Positions 22,578-23,383 of a stretch of 23,383 nucleotides of DNA are shown one piece after another (position 1 is the stretch's first letter; the number at the start of each line of letters is the position of its first letter). The stretch is taken from NCBI RefSeq assembly GCF_000003605.2, contig NW_003126198.1, forward strand, positions 1 to 23,383, read 5' to 3'. Source of the DNA: Saccoglossus kowalevskii (lineage: Eukaryota > Hemichordata > Enteropneusta > Harrimaniidae). The notes below the pieces were generated by a model that saw nothing but the letters and a program-made list of their open reading frames with translations, was not told the origin of the DNA and did no database searches. The position numbers and the translations under genes were made by a program.

Positions 22578-23383
22578 GCCAATGCCACTGTGCCAAGTAA
22601 TAGCCCTACTGACGGTTGATATTGGTGCCAATGCCACTGTGCTAAGTAATAGCCTACTGACGGTTGATATTGGCGCCAATGTCACTGTGCTAAGTAATAG
22701 CCTACTGACGGTTGATGTTGGTGCCAATGCCACTGTGCTAAGTAATAGCCTACTGACGGTTGATATTGGTGCCAATGCCACTGTGCCAAGTAATAGCCTA
22801 CTGACGGTTGATATTGGTGCCAATGTCACTGTGCTAAGTAATAGCCTACTGACAGTTGATATTGGTGCCAATGCCACTGTGCTAAGTAATAGCCTACTGA
22901 CGGTTGATATTGGTGCCAATGCCACTGTGCCAAGTAATAGCCTACTGACGGTTGATATTGGTGCCAATGTCACTGTGCTAAGTAATAGCCTACTGACAGT
23001 TGATATTGGTGCCAATGCCACTGTGCTAAGTAATAGCCTACTGACGGTTGATATTGGTGCCAATGTCACTGTGCTAAGTAATAGCCTACTGACGGTTGAT
23101 ATTGGTGCCAATGTCACTGTGCTAAGTAATAGCCTACTGACGGTTGATATTGGTGCCAATGCCACTGTGCCAAGTAATAGCCTACTGACGGTTGATATTG
23201 GTGCCAATGCCACTGTGCCAGATAACAGCCTACTGACGGTTGATATTGGTGCCAATGCCACTGTGCTAAGTAATAGCCTACTGACGGTTGATATTGGTGC
23301 CAATGCCACTGTGCCAGATAACAGCCTACTGACGGTTGATATTGGTGCCAATGCCACTGTGCCAAGTAATAGCCTACTGACTG
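22578..23383 (+). repeat. CTA/GTC-rich block starting with a 49-bp unit, copy 4, cut by the window end
   Basis: The block starts with the one-C insertion unit (22578-22626), exactly 93 units (4464 bp) after its partner at 18114. It shares the TTGGCGCCAA palindrome (22670-22679) and the GATGTT variant. It contains a perfect 144-bp tandem duplication of three units (22771-22914 and 22915-23058) that the 18114 copy lacks but the 10913 copy shows in the same order. CCAGATAAC units are at 23203 and 23299. Confidence 0.83.

Larger units (their letters stand above)
353..23383 (+). repeat. Giant 48-bp tandem array, 479 full copies, continues past the window
   Basis: The majority unit can be read at 449-496. 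It has 12 A, 13 T, 12 G and 11 C (about 48% GC) and one CpG. Units start at 353 and every 48 bp after that. The exceptions are 47-bp units at 10913, 13409, 21859 and 21955, and 49-bp units at 12016, 14032, 14705, 18114, 21906 and 22578. The arithmetic closes exactly: 479 full units end at 23346 and 37 bp of another follow. Neighbouring units usually differ at zero to four positions. The recurrent variable sites are CCA/CTA/TCA at unit positions 16-18, AAT/AAC at 22-24, CTA/TTA at 28-30, ACG/ATG/ACA at 34-36, and GCC/ACC/GTC/GCT at 1-3. All copies point the same way and nothing interrupts the array. I do not recognise the unit as a named satellite family. Confidence 0.98.

Noticed and set aside
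353-23383. CRISPR array
   Set aside because: The 48-bp units are directly adjacent with no unique spacers, and there are no cas genes or leader.
353-23383. NFI binding sites (TTGGC/GCCAA words)
   Set aside because: Only half-sites occur; the full palindrome with a 5-bp spacer is not present in the unit.
353-23383. A 16-bp sub-period making the unit a trimer
   Set aside because: The three 16-bp thirds do not align with one another. The repeated GCCAA word is 14 bp apart and looks incidental.
353-23383. Mobile element carrying the array
   Set aside because: No transposase-like frame, terminal repeats or target-site duplication is visible; the right end lies outside the window.

Overview
The window is almost entirely one tandem-repeat array, with no gene I can support. 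Positions 1-269 are ordinary-looking flank. Positions 270-352 hold decayed repeat copies, and from 353 to the last base (23383) there is an uninterrupted head-to-tail array of a 48-bp unit. I walked the unit phase through the sequence and count 479 complete units plus a 37-bp partial one. Only ten units differ from 48 bp, each by a single base. All units have the same orientation, and there is no inserted transposon, spacer or inversion. The array runs off the right edge, so its true length is unknown.

Organism: the sequence does not identify it. A satellite or minisatellite of more than 23 kb next to non-coding, AT-rich flank suggests a eukaryotic nuclear genome. The only CpG in the unit repeatedly mutates to TpG or CpA, which fits a genome with CpG methylation. 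Both points are inference. I see no rRNA, tRNA, mobile-element protein or CRISPR array.

Layout: the array is a mosaic of unit variants arranged in nested higher-order repeats. (a) A 6-unit, 288-bp block is repeated at 2945-3808 and again near 12449-13024. (b) A 27-unit, 1296-bp period links 737-1600 to 2033-2896, and 7217-8320 to 8513-9616. (c) A 13-unit block marked by GGTACC-bearing and Ser-type units occurs at 4145-4768, 6785-7408 and 9617-10288, with a related version near 16914-17300. (d) A block rich in units with two or more C-to-T changes, with single-base frame-changing indels at or near its ends, occurs at 10913-12064, 13409-14080, 18114-18690 and 22578-23383. These relations show growth by repeated unequal exchange or amplification of multi-unit segments.

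Reading frames: because 48 is divisible by 3 and three of the six frames of the unit lack a stop, the array shows huge open frames (up to 3254 codons on the minus strand, 2022 on the plus strand). Chance alone predicts about half of the frames of such a unit to be open. The frames are broken by a TAA at 4832-4834 and by ten single-base indels. I treat them as by-products of the repeat and have not called them as genes.
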